Below, in pieces: positions 17,358-26,153 of a stretch of DNA of 49,103 nucleotides. How positions within the stretch are numbered: position 1 is the first letter of the stretch; every line of letters starts with the position of its first letter. The notes beneath the pieces are model-generated. The model was not told where the DNA came from. It made no database searches and was given only the letters and a program-made list of their open reading frames with translations. The stretch is from Aliiglaciecola sp. 3_MG-2023 (GTDB lineage Bacteria > Pseudomonadota > Gammaproteobacteria > Enterobacterales > Alteromonadaceae), in NCBI RefSeq assembly GCF_030548205.1, contig NZ_JAUORV010000024.1:1-49103 (forward strand), given 5' to 3'. The translations under genes and the position numbers were made by a program.

Positions 17358-18377
17358 ATGTTGAAAACTTTGATGACGTTGATTTTTGGCATGCAGGTAA
17401 CTTTGAGCGCCGCCCAAATGACTGCGCATACAAATACAACTACTTTGGATATCACACTATTTGAAGACTTAAATCAGCATATTGTGACAGATGATATCAA
17501 TGTGTTTTCTTGGAATGTATCGGGAGATGCATTTTTTAAGGAACCCTATCTATTTAAGGCTTTGGTAGAAAAATCAAAAGCAAATTTATTGTTGCTAGAT
17601 GAAGTTTCTAATCAAACCACTAAGTCTCAACTACAAAAGGTATTACCAAATTCCAATATTACTACTGAAAATAATTGGTTCATTAGTATTGGGTTAAGTG
17701 GCGGAAGGCAAAGAAACGTTATAGCAAGCCGCTTACCTATCGAAGTTTTGCCTGAATTTTCTAGGATAGTGCCTTACCCAGAATCTGAAAAATTACGGTT
17801 GAAAAAGCGGATCATAAAAGCTGGTGAGATAAAGTATTCAAGTCAGTTAGATTCTGGCATCCCAGTAAATGGGGCTATTGTTAGTGATGGAGATAAACGA
17901 TTATTGGTTGTTTCTCTTGACCTAGAATGCTGTGGTAGCGATCCGAGTAGCTGGGAAGAAGATAAGCGCAGAATTGAAGCCAAGGAAATAAGAAATATCA
18001 TAAGAAGCGTGATTGCGCGAATTCAAATTGATGCCATTATTATAGCGGGTGATTTTAACTTGGTTAGTACGGTTAAGCCGCTAATTATCGTGTCGGGCCC
18101 CTATGAAAAGCCACACTTCGGTCTTATTGCGGCAGATCTCATGCATATTGATGGTAAGCAAACATGGACTTGGGACGGACGCGGAACGCAATTCCCATCA
18201 AGAGTAATGGATTTCGTCATTTATAGTCCAAAAGCGTTAAAGTTGGATAAAGGATATATTTTTGATCCAGAAGACATCTCACCCCAAGAGCGGAAGAATT
18301 TGGGGATCCCAGTAAAAGGCTTTTCCAAAGTATCAGAACATTTACCGATAATTACTAAATTTAGTTGGGTTAACTAG
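17358..18377 (+). CDS. Exported endonuclease/exonuclease/phosphatase-fold protein
   Basis: A 339-aa protein with an N-terminal signal peptide (cleavage near residue 19, LSAAQ) and an EEP/DNase I-like domain. Visible landmarks in order: SWNV with Asn53, LLLLDEV with Glu82 (metal ligand), IIIAGDFN with Asp232/Asn234, MDFVIYS with Asp285, and SEHLPI with His328 (general base). It is probably a periplasmic or secreted metal-dependent nuclease or phosphodiesterase; DNA, RNA and phosphoinositide are all possible substrates for this fold. Cys191-Cys192 are odd for an exported protein. The gene lies between the repeat array and the transposase, so it may have arrived with the island. Confidence 0.82.
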   Translation: MLKTLMTLIFGMQVTLSAAQMTAHTNTTTLDITLFEDLNQHIVTDDINVFSWNVSGDAFFKEPYLFKALVEKSKANLLLLDEVSNQTTKSQLQKVLPNSNITTENNWFISIGLSGGRQRNVIASRLPIEVLPEFSRIVPYPESEKLRLKKRIIKAGEIKYSSQLDSGIPVNGAIVSDGDKRLLVVSLDLECCGSDPSSWEEDKRRIEAKEIRNIIRSVIARIQIDAIIIAGDFNLVSTVKPLIIVSGPYEKPHFGLIAADLMHIDGKQTWTWDGRGTQFPSRVMDFVIYSPKALKLDKGYIFDPEDISPQERKNLGIPVKGFSKVSEHLPIITKFSWVN

Positions 18378-18380
18378 TGT

Positions 18381-19640
18381 TGGACAGCCACAAACTAGAC
18401 TACAAGGTTAACCACATCAACTATGCTTAAGTATTCTTAATTCAAGGAATGAATTATGCCATTGCCACGGAAGCGCCAAATCAGTCTTTCAGACACCCCT
18501 TATTATCATTGTATATCCCGCTGTGTTCGTCGGGCTTTTTTGTGCGGCGAAGATAAACTGACTGGAAAAAGTTATGAACACCGTCGCCAGTGGGTAGAAG
18601 ACAGATTGTTATTTTTGACCACGGTCTTTGCCATTGAAGTGTGTGCATATGCGGTAATGAGTAATCATACTCATGTGGTGTTACATGTTAATTCTGACAA
18701 AGCAAAACATTGGACGGATAAAGAGGTTGCTCAGCGCTGGCATAAGCTTCACAAAGGGACTCTGCTTTCACAGAAGTTCACATCTAAGCAAGCTACTGAG
18801 CTGATTGAGGCAGAGCTCAGTGAGGCTGAACACATGACACTCCAATCCACTTTATCCGTCTATCGAAGTCGATTAATCGATATCAGCTGGTTTATGCGAG
18901 AATTGAATGAGCCTATTGCCCGACAAGCAAACCAGGAAGATAACTGTACGGGGCATTTTTGGGAAGGGCGATTCAAGTCACAAGCCCTGTTGGATGAGCA
19001 TGCTTTAGCTGCATGTATGGTGTACGTAGATTTAAATCCAATACGGGCCAAAATGGCAACCACCCCAGAATCATCTAACCACACCAGTATAAAGCGTCGC
19101 ATTCATGATTTTAAGAACGGTTATCAACCCTCTACCTTAATGCCCTTTGTCGGTAACTCAATGCAGAAACAATCGCTAGGGTTAACTTTCGATTTAGTCG
19201 ACTATCTAAAATTAGTGGACCTATCGGGTCGCAGAATCAATCCTGAACAACGAGGTGCAATTGATATGTATGAATCGCCCATATTGCAACGCTTAGGATT
19301 CAACGAACACACCTGGCAAGATATGTTTTTAACCTTTGAAACAATTTTTAGTGTGGCAGCCGGACAAACAGACACTTTAAAGCACTACAAACGAAAGCGT
19401 CGGCAAACGAGTTCATTGGGTTAACGCCTCCTCTTAAAATCACTTTTCATCTCAGGCATCTTTTTGCACAAAAGGCAGGCCTAGCCTCGCGCTAAATTCA
19501 TTTTAAAAACACTTACCCAACGCAGATATCGAATCTCTGCATGCATTTATCTAAAATAACAGCCGATTATAGTTTTTTGTTGGTACTCACTAAAAAATAT
19601 TAAGTTGTTATCACCACAACCTAAAAAGATGCCTGTCCAT
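18381..19640 (+). mobile_element. RAYT/IS200-like element bounded by inverted TGGACAGSCA repeats
   Basis: The Y1 transposase gene is framed by TGGACAGCCAC at 18381-18391 and the inverted form TGCCTGTCCAT at 19630-19640, about 1.26 kb. Extra right-end-type copies lie at 19674-19684 and 19904-19914. The ends are proposed from the repeats alone; no target duplication was looked for because Y1 elements do not make one. Confidence 0.55.
18456..19424 (+). CDS. Y1/HUH transposase, REP-associated tyrosine transposase-like
   Basis: A 322-aa protein of the IS200/RAYT superfamily (Y1_Tnp). The HUH motif is SNHTHVVLH with His71 and His73, and the catalytic Tyr is likely Tyr190 in YVDLNPIRAKM. HFWEGRFKSQALLDE (168-182) precedes it, a hallmark of this branch. 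An insertion of about 65 residues between the HUH and Tyr motifs and a C-terminal extension of about 120 residues make it longer than IS200 TnpA (about 150 aa). Such enzymes cut and join single-stranded DNA at short structured repeats. An AAGGA lies 10 bp before the ATG. The frame is intact and looks active. Confidence 0.9.
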   Translation: MPLPRKRQISLSDTPYYHCISRCVRRAFLCGEDKLTGKSYEHRRQWVEDRLLFLTTVFAIEVCAYAVMSNHTHVVLHVNSDKAKHWTDKEVAQRWHKLHKGTLLSQKFTSKQATELIEAELSEAEHMTLQSTLSVYRSRLIDISWFMRELNEPIARQANQEDNCTGHFWEGRFKSQALLDEHALAACMVYVDLNPIRAKMATTPESSNHTSIKRRIHDFKNGYQPSTLMPFVGNSMQKQSLGLTFDLVDYLKLVDLSGRRINPEQRGAIDMYESPILQRLGFNEHTWQDMFLTFETIFSVAAGQTDTLKHYKRKRRQTSSLG

Positions 19641-19919
19641 ATCATATCATATTAGTACATATTAGAGTAAAGATGCCTGTCCATATTAGGACCTTTGGGT
19701 TAACGCCCTTCTGAATCACTTTTCATTTCAAGCATTTTTTCACAAGAAGCAGGTTTAGCCTCGTACTAAATTCATTTCAAAAGCACTTACCCAACGCAGA
19801 TATCGAATCGCTGCATGCATTTATCTAAAATAACAGCCGATTATAGTTTTTTGTTGGTACTCACTAAAAAATATTAAGTTTTTATCACCACAACCTAAAA
19901 AGATGCCTGTCCATATTAG
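19417..19919 (+). repeat. Duplicated transposase 3' flank
   Basis: Copy 1 spans about 19417-19642 and starts at the last codons of the transposase; copy 2 spans about 19695-19919. Both begin TTGGGTTAACGCC, share the stretch from AAGCACTTACCC/AACACTTACCC through ATATTAAGTT with few changes, and end AAAAAGATGCCTGTCCAT. Between them is a further AAAGATGCCTGTCCATATTA (19671-19690). Copy 2 looks like the remnant of a second element that lost its gene. No other gene lies in 19425-19964. Confidence 0.85.
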
Positions 19920-19964
19920 AAAGGTAGATTTCGTTAAGAAACCTATAAACATCTCATAAGTAAT

Positions 19965-21608
19965 TTATTGTTCGTTTTTAGTTTTAAAGTCTCGGGTCGC
20001 TAGGTGAATACTTTCAAAAATAGATGACAGTACTTTTGACGCGCCTTCCATTCGGTTGACTGCTAACTGCGAGCTTTCGCTCAAGCCAACAATTTCCGAG
20101 ATATCATTATTCACGTTGGTGTTTTGACCTTGTTGCAACTCAACAGCAGCTTGCACTTGCAAGTTCAAATCGTGAATTTTGCTAAAAGATTGACTTAAAG
20201 CATCAATAATTTCTAACGAAGACTGTGTTTGTTGAAGTCCATCAGCGGCTTGAATTTTACCTTCAGCCATGGCAGAAACAGCTTCATCCGCTGCATTTTG
20301 TAGCTTGTGTACATTTTGTGATATAAGTTGCGTCGATTGCTGAGTTTTCGTTGCCAAAGTACGTACTTCGTCGGCCACAACCGCAAAACCTCTGCCCGCA
20401 CCACCAGCTCTAGCAGCTTCAATAGCAGCGTTTAATGCCAGCAAATTGGTTTGATCGGCAATACTATTAATCACATTTACCACATCGCCTATGTCATCAG
20501 AGTCTTTTTTCAGTGTCGATATAATATCCGACGCATAATTAGTCGCGTCCATCACGCTTTGGCTAATCGTCACGTTTTGTTTAAACACCATTCGACCTTG
20601 GTCAGCTTCCTTAGTAGATGCAGCAACAAATTCTGATGCTTTTTTAATGGCTCCATCAATTTCAATTCCAGTTTGAGTTAATTGCTCAACACGGTCACTG
20701 GTTTTTTGAGTCAAATCAACTTGGCTCTTCAGACCATGTTTTACGGTTTGAAACGCCTCAACCAAGTCATTGATGATTTCACCGAGTTCTTTCAATTCGC
20801 CAAGAATGCGACTTAACATTTTGCTCAAGTCATTTTGAATGAGCTTTACATTATCAGTTACCCGACCAATTTGATCTCGAGTAGTACTTTCAATCTGACC
20901 GGTGAAATCCCCCGCTGCAATTTGTTTTGAAACATCCGTTAAGCGATTTAACGGTGTAAGCACGCTGGCATTAATAAACCAAGACACCGCTAAAATACAG
21001 ATTAAAATCGTTACGATTATGATCACATTGGTATAAATAAACACTGAACTGGCGCGGGATTCAATTTGCTTTTTCAAACCTAAAACGTATTGATTAGTTG
21101 CTTCAACTGCGTTATTTAAGCTCTTAGTTGGTGCTCTATCTATGCCTTTTACACTGTTGTCCGCAACGGCAATATCGAAGCCTGAAGTTAAGAAGGAATC
21201 ATAACCAGACTCATATGCCAGCAGCATTTTAGGGTAGCTCACCGAAAAGTCTTTAACATGACTGTATGCAGGATGTTGCTCTGACATATTGTTTAAAATA
21301 TTACTGTATTGGGCGACAATAGTTTGTCCATTTTGAACAAACCTTCCCCAATATTTTTCAAGCTGCTCTGGGTCTTTGCCTCTTATTAAGGTGTTTTTCC
21401 ATTCTTGAACTTGTGTTTTAAAGCGCACATTTAACGCAGAGACTTCGGTAATATTAGTTACTTCTCGATTAACGGTGGCAGAATACTCCTGAGTAACCGA
21501 GTTTAATGAAGACAGCCCAATATATACTGCGACTAAAATTATCAATAAAATAGAACAAATCAAAAAAAGCAGCTTGTTTCGTATATTTAGATAAAAGAAT
21601 TCAAACAC
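19965..21608 (-). CDS. Methyl-accepting chemotaxis protein
   Basis: A 547-aa transducer. TM1 is at about 12-30, a periplasmic four-helix-type sensor at 31-187, TM2 at about 190-211, HAMP at about 212-265, and the cytoplasmic signalling helices to the end. The tip [20 protein letters not shown] is followed by [17 protein letters not shown]; most homologues have Glu-Gln/His where this has Gly-Ala. No C-terminal CheR pentapeptide is present. It starts at GTG with AAGG upstream. It is a stand-alone gene with a sigma-28-type promoter. The ligand is unknown. Confidence 0.92.
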   Translation of the reverse strand: MFEFFYLNIRNKLLFLICSILLIILVAVYIGLSSLNSVTQEYSATVNREVTNITEVSALNVRFKTQVQEWKNTLIRGKDPEQLEKYWGRFVQNGQTIVAQYSNILNNMSEQHPAYSHVKDFSVSYPKMLLAYESGYDSFLTSGFDIAVADNSVKGIDRAPTKSLNNAVEATNQYVLGLKKQIESRASSVFIYTNVIIIVTILICILAVSWFINASVLTPLNRLTDVSKQIAAGDFTGQIESTTRDQIGRVTDNVKLIQNDLSKMLSRILGELKELGEIINDLVEAFQTVKHGLKSQVDLTQKTSDRVEQLTQTGIEIDGAIKKASEFVAASTKEADQGRMVFKQNVTISQSVMDATNYASDIISTLKKDSDDIGDVVNVINSIADQTNLLALNAAIEAARAGGAGRGFAVVADEVRTLATKTQQSTQLISQNVHKLQNAADEAVSAMAEGKIQAADGLQQTQSSLEIIDALSQSFSKIHDLNLQVQAAVELQQGQNTNVNNDISEIVGLSESSQLAVNRMEGASKVLSSIFESIHLATRDFKTKNEQ

Positions 21609-21673
21609 TAGCGACTACCTTGAGCTGTAGGATGAGAAAAATGCATTTATGCAATGCAATAAACAAGTACATA

Positions 21674-21700
21674 TTGCCGGCCGGTAAGCCTATGCTGTTA
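21674..21700 (-). promoter_or_regulatory. Sigma-28 (FliA) type promoter of the chemotaxis receptor
   Basis: On the - strand, TAAC is followed by exactly 15 bases and GCCGGCAA, close to the FliA consensus TAAA-N15-GCCGATAA. Transcription would start near 21667, about 60 bp before the GTG. It agrees with flagellar-class control of receptors. Confidence 0.6.
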
Positions 21701-21745
21701 AGATGACATTTTTGTTACACTACGACCCAAAGTGAGTATTTTAAA

Positions 21746-23509
21746 CTAGTTTCCACCGATCTCTTTAATATCATTGGCAAATAAAGTTTCCAAATCGGCC
21801 CGCCCTTTTTTACTTAGTTCAATTAACTCATCTAAATTAGAATCAGCCTCAATCACTTCCTTAAGGATTTTTTCATCATGTTTTTCGAATATGTCACACA
21901 TATGTGTAGCCTGTTTTTTGTCAAAACCAAAATCCTCTAAGACGAACTCAGCTGCACGCAATCCAGACCAAAAGAGTTCCCTAACAAATCGCAAATTTTC
22001 TACCTTAGATAAACGCATTACCGCGTTACGATTGCGTGCTCTAACCACCATCTTCACATGGGGAAATTGTTCACTTACCAGAGCGACGATTTTGAAGGTG
22101 TCTTCGACATTGTCCACCGCAATTAATAGAATGGAGGCCTTTTCAATGCCCGATACCTTCAATAAATCTAATCGAGTAGCGTCACCATAAAACACTTTAT
22201 TACCGAATTTTTTGACAAACGCAATGTGCTCTGCATCTTTGTCTAAGGCAGTGAAAGGAATTTTATTGGCAGCCAAAATACGCCCTGTCACCTGACCGAA
22301 CCGCCCAAAACCGGCTATTAGTACTCTCGGCTCATCTGTATCTCTTTGTGAGTCGTACACTGCAGGGCAGTTTTGGCTATTAAACCAAATACTATGTAAT
22401 ATCACTAATGGAGAGGTTAACGCCATTGACACCCCAACAACCAAGGTGACTTGGTTGGCCAGTGTTGGCTCAAGAATATTTGCACCACTGGCTGCCCCCA
22501 TGACCACAAAAGCAAACTCTCCCCCTTGAGACAGCATAAGAGCAATGCGCACTGAGTCTGTATTGGTTTGTTTTGAAAACTTAAGAATGCTGAAAATAAT
22601 CAGTGTCTTGATAGCAAGAAGTGCTAATGCAGCGGCAATAATGAATAACGGATTATGGAAAAACAAAGCCAAGTCTAAATTCATACCAATAGCGATAAAA
22701 AACAACCCTAACAACAATCCTTTGAAGGGTTCAATTTCCGCCTCTAATTGATGTTTAAAACTTGAATTGGCAAGCAGTATACCAGCAACAAATGCCCCCA
22801 TACCCATCGATAATCCAGCTTCTTGCATCCCCAAGGCTGTAGCAATAACAATTAACAAGGCTGCGGAAGTCATAATTTCAGCATTTCCCCAATGGGAAAT
22901 CAGTCGTAGAAATGGGTTGATCAGAAACTTTCCAATAATTAGTACCGTTACAATTGCAGACACGCTTATCCACCAGGCTGGCGAGTCGACATCAGGAACA
23001 GTGGAAAGACTTTGTACTAACAGCAAAATGGGGATAACGGCTAAATCTTGCATCAACAAGATTGAAAACCCTTTTTGACCTGGTGGGGTCTTTAAAATTT
23101 TTTGATTTTCCATTAATTGAATGGCAAAAGCAGTAGAGGAAAGTGCCACGGCCAAGCCAATCACTATGGCTGCTGTCCAGTCAGTACCAACAATATACTT
23201 AACTGAAATCGCGATAAAACAGGCGCTCAAAAATAACTGCCCGCCCCCCGTAAAAACAATCTGATCACGCATTTTTAAGAGTTTTTTAGGTTCTAATTCT
23301 AGGCCGATGATGAACAACAAAAATACAACGCCAAGCTCCGCAAAATGTAAAATGGTTTCAGGTGCAGACACCCAATCCATAATCGATGGTCCTATTATCA
23401 TACCGGCGACTAAGTACCCCAGAATTGCCCCCAACTTCAAACGTTTGAAAATGGGTACAGCAACCACTGCCGCAGCCAGAAAAATCATTGTTGAACCTAA
23501 CAAACTCAT
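21746..23509 (-). CDS. Monovalent cation:proton antiporter-2 family protein (KefB/KefC-like)
   Basis: A 587-aa protein with an N-terminal CPA2 Na+/H+-exchanger domain of about 12 helices (1-380), including GYLVAGMIIGP and SSTAFAIQLM, and a cytoplasmic RCK/TrkA-N domain from about 396 (VLIAGFGRFGQVTGRIL, a Rossmann NAD loop; FYGDATRLDLL). KefB/C proteins are K+ efflux systems gated by glutathione adducts. The KefC-type loop is partly kept, but no kefF/kefG quinone reductase partner is adjacent, so K+ efflux is likely and glutathione gating uncertain. It is divergent from a two-helix membrane protein gene at 23698. Confidence 0.88.
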   Translation of the reverse strand: MSLLGSTMIFLAAAVVAVPIFKRLKLGAILGYLVAGMIIGPSIMDWVSAPETILHFAELGVVFLLFIIGLELEPKKLLKMRDQIVFTGGGQLFLSACFIAISVKYIVGTDWTAAIVIGLAVALSSTAFAIQLMENQKILKTPPGQKGFSILLMQDLAVIPILLLVQSLSTVPDVDSPAWWISVSAIVTVLIIGKFLINPFLRLISHWGNAEIMTSAALLIVIATALGMQEAGLSMGMGAFVAGILLANSSFKHQLEAEIEPFKGLLLGLFFIAIGMNLDLALFFHNPLFIIAAALALLAIKTLIIFSILKFSKQTNTDSVRIALMLSQGGEFAFVVMGAASGANILEPTLANQVTLVVGVSMALTSPLVILHSIWFNSQNCPAVYDSQRDTDEPRVLIAGFGRFGQVTGRILAANKIPFTALDKDAEHIAFVKKFGNKVFYGDATRLDLLKVSGIEKASILLIAVDNVEDTFKIVALVSEQFPHVKMVVRARNRNAVMRLSKVENLRFVRELFWSGLRAAEFVLEDFGFDKKQATHMCDIFEKHDEKILKEVIEADSNLDELIELSKKGRADLETLFANDIKEIGGN

Positions 23510-23697
23510 AAATATTCTCTCTTGGATTTGCGCATGGCAAAGGTTTTAATTTTTCTACAACTATTCCATCGTGTAAACAACTTGTGTTGGTATAGGAGCA
23601 ACAATATAAATTGTACAAAAAATAAACAAATATGTTTTTTTGTACTAATATTGTTCTTATGCTTTAGAAACAACTCGACAGCAAAAGGGTACTTTAG

Positions 23698-24255
23698 ATG
23701 AAAAGACAATACTACATAAGTGATGACTTGAATGACCTAAGTGTTATCCAAAGTGAACTTGAAGATAAAGGATTGAGTGCACCTCAATTACATGTGTTAA
23801 GTGAAAATGATGCTGAAGTTGAAAAACACCATTTACATGCCATTGAGTCCGTGTTGAAAAAAGATATTGTACGTTCTACAGAAATGGGAGCAATAATAGG
23901 TGTAATCGGCGCAACCTTAGTTTTACTGCTAGCGTATAGCATGAATTGGCACCTTACCGCGGCAGGCTGGATCCCTTTTGGCTTTCTTGCAGTAGTCATA
24001 TTAGGGTTTTGCACTTGGGAAGGAGGCCTAATTGGTATTCAACTGCCTAATTATCAGTTCAGACAGTTTCAAAAACTGCTAAAACAAGGGAAACACATCT
24101 TTTTTGTGGATGCCTCCGAGCAACAGTTAGAGATTGTCGAACTTGTAGCCAGTCAACACACCAACCTTAAGCTCGCAGGAAGCGGCGAATCACCACCAGA
24201 ATGGGTAGTCAAAAGCCAAGATAAATTTAATAATTTTATGAAAGTCATGCCCTAA
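23698..24255 (+). CDS. Conserved two-helix membrane protein, function unknown
   Basis: A 185-aa protein. The soluble N-terminal part (1-58) begins RQYYISDDLNDL and resembles a small alpha/beta domain; two hydrophobic helices follow (about 65-83 with GAIIGVIGATLVLLLAYS, and 92-110), and a soluble C-terminal part has FFVDASEQQLEIVE. The layout recalls general-stress-type proteins in which a glycine-rich helix pair splits an alpha/beta domain. No signal peptide. I do not recognise a function. It is divergent from the KefB/C-like gene. Confidence 0.6.
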   Translation: MKRQYYISDDLNDLSVIQSELEDKGLSAPQLHVLSENDAEVEKHHLHAIESVLKKDIVRSTEMGAIIGVIGATLVLLLAYSMNWHLTAAGWIPFGFLAVVILGFCTWEGGLIGIQLPNYQFRQFQKLLKQGKHIFFVDASEQQLEIVELVASQHTNLKLAGSGESPPEWVVKSQDKFNNFMKVMP

Positions 24256-24266
24256 GGCATTTCCTC

Positions 24267-24296
24267 TCACATGACGCAGAAAACTGCGCCATGTGA
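24267..24296. terminator. Hairpin between convergent genes
   Basis: TCACATG-A-CGCAG, loop AAAA, CTGCG-C-CATGTGA: a 12-bp stem with one mismatch, centred between the stops at 24255 and 24301. There is no long T-run on either strand, so it may be a weak bidirectional terminator or an mRNA 3'-end stabiliser. Confidence 0.5.
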
Positions 24297-24300
24297 AGTG

Positions 24301-25521
24301 TTATCTTAACCCTAACTCCACATCTCGAATAATGAAATTACCATTGTATACAGGATGCGGCTCCCCACTTTGTTCAATGGCAAAATACGACTGCTCTTCC
24401 GACGTTAACCCCTGATAACCACCAATCACTTGGTATAACCAAGCTTCGGTATCAAATGCCAATTCATGCTGCTGATAATATTCGAGAGCAGTTAAACGCT
24501 CACCAGTATCAATAACCTGACAGAAATATCCCTCTACGGCTTTCTTGAGCTTGTCTTCAGCAAACTCGACTTCACTTTGTTTTTCTACATGAATTTGATG
24601 GGCAGCTCGCTCGGGTTGATAAGACTTCTGCGGTCGGTTTAAGGTCTTTATTGCACTCACTAGTTTTTGTAAATCTTGCTCATGTTCAACCCGCGTCACA
24701 TCGACAGCAGCAGCTTTTATTACAGCTTCCGCCTGATTAAACAACATAGGTACTTGAGTTAATCCACAATAGTTGACTGGCACAAAACTAGGCGAGTGCT
24801 CCATGTGCAACAAAAAGCCTTTAAGTAAGCGAGTACGACCACGTAACTCTCTAAAACGGCCTAGCAATGACAATAATCGAGCTTGTACTATCGATAGTTC
24901 TTGGGTTACTCGGGAGAAACTGTGTTGCAAGGTCACTATCAATAAATGGCGTAATTCTCGATTACTAGCGGCAATCTCACTGAGTTCATCAAATTGGAAC
25001 ATTTCCAATTCTCCTAATAACTCGGAAACTTGAGACTGTGCCAATTGATTTTCACGTATCTTAGCATCAATAGAAGAGACATAACCGAATTCATTGTTAA
25101 TGCGGCTAAACAACACACGTACATTGTTTTCTAACGACTCCGTTAGGGCATAAACATGTTCTGTTAAATCAGAAAGATGGGCGTTCGCCTCGGTAAATCG
25201 TTGATGTTGCAATGCTTCTTTATAATGATCAGCAAGGGTTTTAAGCCCTTTTAAGGCTGAACCAATATTGGCATCTATTTGGCGATTACGTTCGTCATGG
25301 AGACTTCCTTCGAGTAACTGCCTTACCACATTTTTCAAACGTAAATCAGCGTCAGCATCTGGCCGCCATAAAATACCCATTTGCACTAAACTATCAATAA
25401 CTTTGGGACTAAATTTCGACTCGTCCACCGTGCCAGATAAATACACCTGCATCAGAAGATCAGCATGTCGACTTAACGCATTAAGCAGCTTAACTCCGGC
25501 TTGATGTAAATTCTGATTCAT
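24301..25521 (-). CDS. MukF/MksF-like (kleisin-type) subunit of an SMC-like complex
   Basis: A 406-aa mostly helical cytoplasmic protein, last gene of a three-gene operon. The N-terminal 70 residues (KLLNALSRHADLLMQ, SLVQMGILWRP) look like a winged helix, the middle (100-260) is long amphipathic helices, and the C-terminal region after 320 could fold as a second small domain. This is the build of MukF/MksF/JetA kleisins, which bridge SMC heads. It overlaps the upstream MksE-like gene by 4 bp (25518-25521). The assignment rests on architecture and context more than motifs. Confidence 0.6.
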   Translation of the reverse strand: MNQNLHQAGVKLLNALSRHADLLMQVYLSGTVDESKFSPKVIDSLVQMGILWRPDADADLRLKNVVRQLLEGSLHDERNRQIDANIGSALKGLKTLADHYKEALQHQRFTEANAHLSDLTEHVYALTESLENNVRVLFSRINNEFGYVSSIDAKIRENQLAQSQVSELLGELEMFQFDELSEIAASNRELRHLLIVTLQHSFSRVTQELSIVQARLLSLLGRFRELRGRTRLLKGFLLHMEHSPSFVPVNYCGLTQVPMLFNQAEAVIKAAAVDVTRVEHEQDLQKLVSAIKTLNRPQKSYQPERAAHQIHVEKQSEVEFAEDKLKKAVEGYFCQVIDTGERLTALEYYQQHELAFDTEAWLYQVIGGYQGLTSEEQSYFAIEQSGEPHPVYNGNFIIRDVELGLR

Positions 25522-26153
25522 ATCAGACTTCCCTGCTGCACAGCACTATCAGCTTGCTCAGACAAGGATAACGACTCTGTTTCATCGATAAACTTAATTA
25601 CTTCATATAGATATTCCACTTTCCCAGTGGCAATAAATATCTGTTTGTCCTGGTTAGGTCGCAACATATAGCCCAAATCAGTAAGACGCTTAAATACCTG
25701 TTTAATCTGACCATCAACCGAAACACTGGTGGAACCAAAGAGTTTGTAATGGGAAATTTTGGCTAACTGTTCGGCAAATGCTGGGGTATCTTCAATGGTC
25801 AATTGAATTTCTGCCAAGCGCAAAGCGGTACCTTGGGTTACAGGTACATCAGTGCCGCTGGCTTGCTGAACCAACAATAACCATTCAACTAAAGGAACCA
25901 AGTGACTAGAGATGTCCTGAAATTGACTGGTTAGCACTTTACGCTCGTTATCGCCAAGCGTTTGATAGGCAGCGTAAAACACCTCTCCTTCAGCGGCACT
26001 GGCCAAAGTACGATTTAACATATTCAACTGCCCTTCAATTTTATCGCTATTGCCTGATGTTTTCAGAAAGCGCCACCCATCTTCATCACTAATTTGACAA
26101 ATAAAAGCCCCCGATAACAAACTCTCTAGAATACGCCCTTGTTCACTAATCAT
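25518..26153 (-). CDS. MksE-like (KITE-type) subunit of an SMC-like complex
   Basis: A 211-aa acidic protein that reads as two winged-helix-like halves: GRILESLLSGAFICQISDED at the start, and QIKQVFKRLTDLGYMLRPNQ (about 148-167) followed by a beta wing (IFIATGKVEYLYE). MukE/MksE/JetB proteins have this KITE fold and bind the kleisin. It overlaps the SMC-like gene upstream (26150-26153) and the kleisin-like gene downstream (25518-25521), so the three products are likely made in linked amounts. Confidence 0.65.
   Translation of the reverse strand: MISEQGRILESLLSGAFICQISDEDGWRFLKTSGNSDKIEGQLNMLNRTLASAAEGEVFYAAYQTLGDNERKVLTSQFQDISSHLVPLVEWLLLVQQASGTDVPVTQGTALRLAEIQLTIEDTPAFAEQLAKISHYKLFGSTSVSVDGQIKQVFKRLTDLGYMLRPNQDKQIFIATGKVEYLYEVIKFIDETESLSLSEQADSAVQQGSLI

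Noticed and set aside
21774-22190. 138-codon frame opposite the KefB/C-like gene
   Set aside because: Antisense shadow of a well-supported gene, with low-complexity Ser/Arg/Asn composition and no ribosome binding site.
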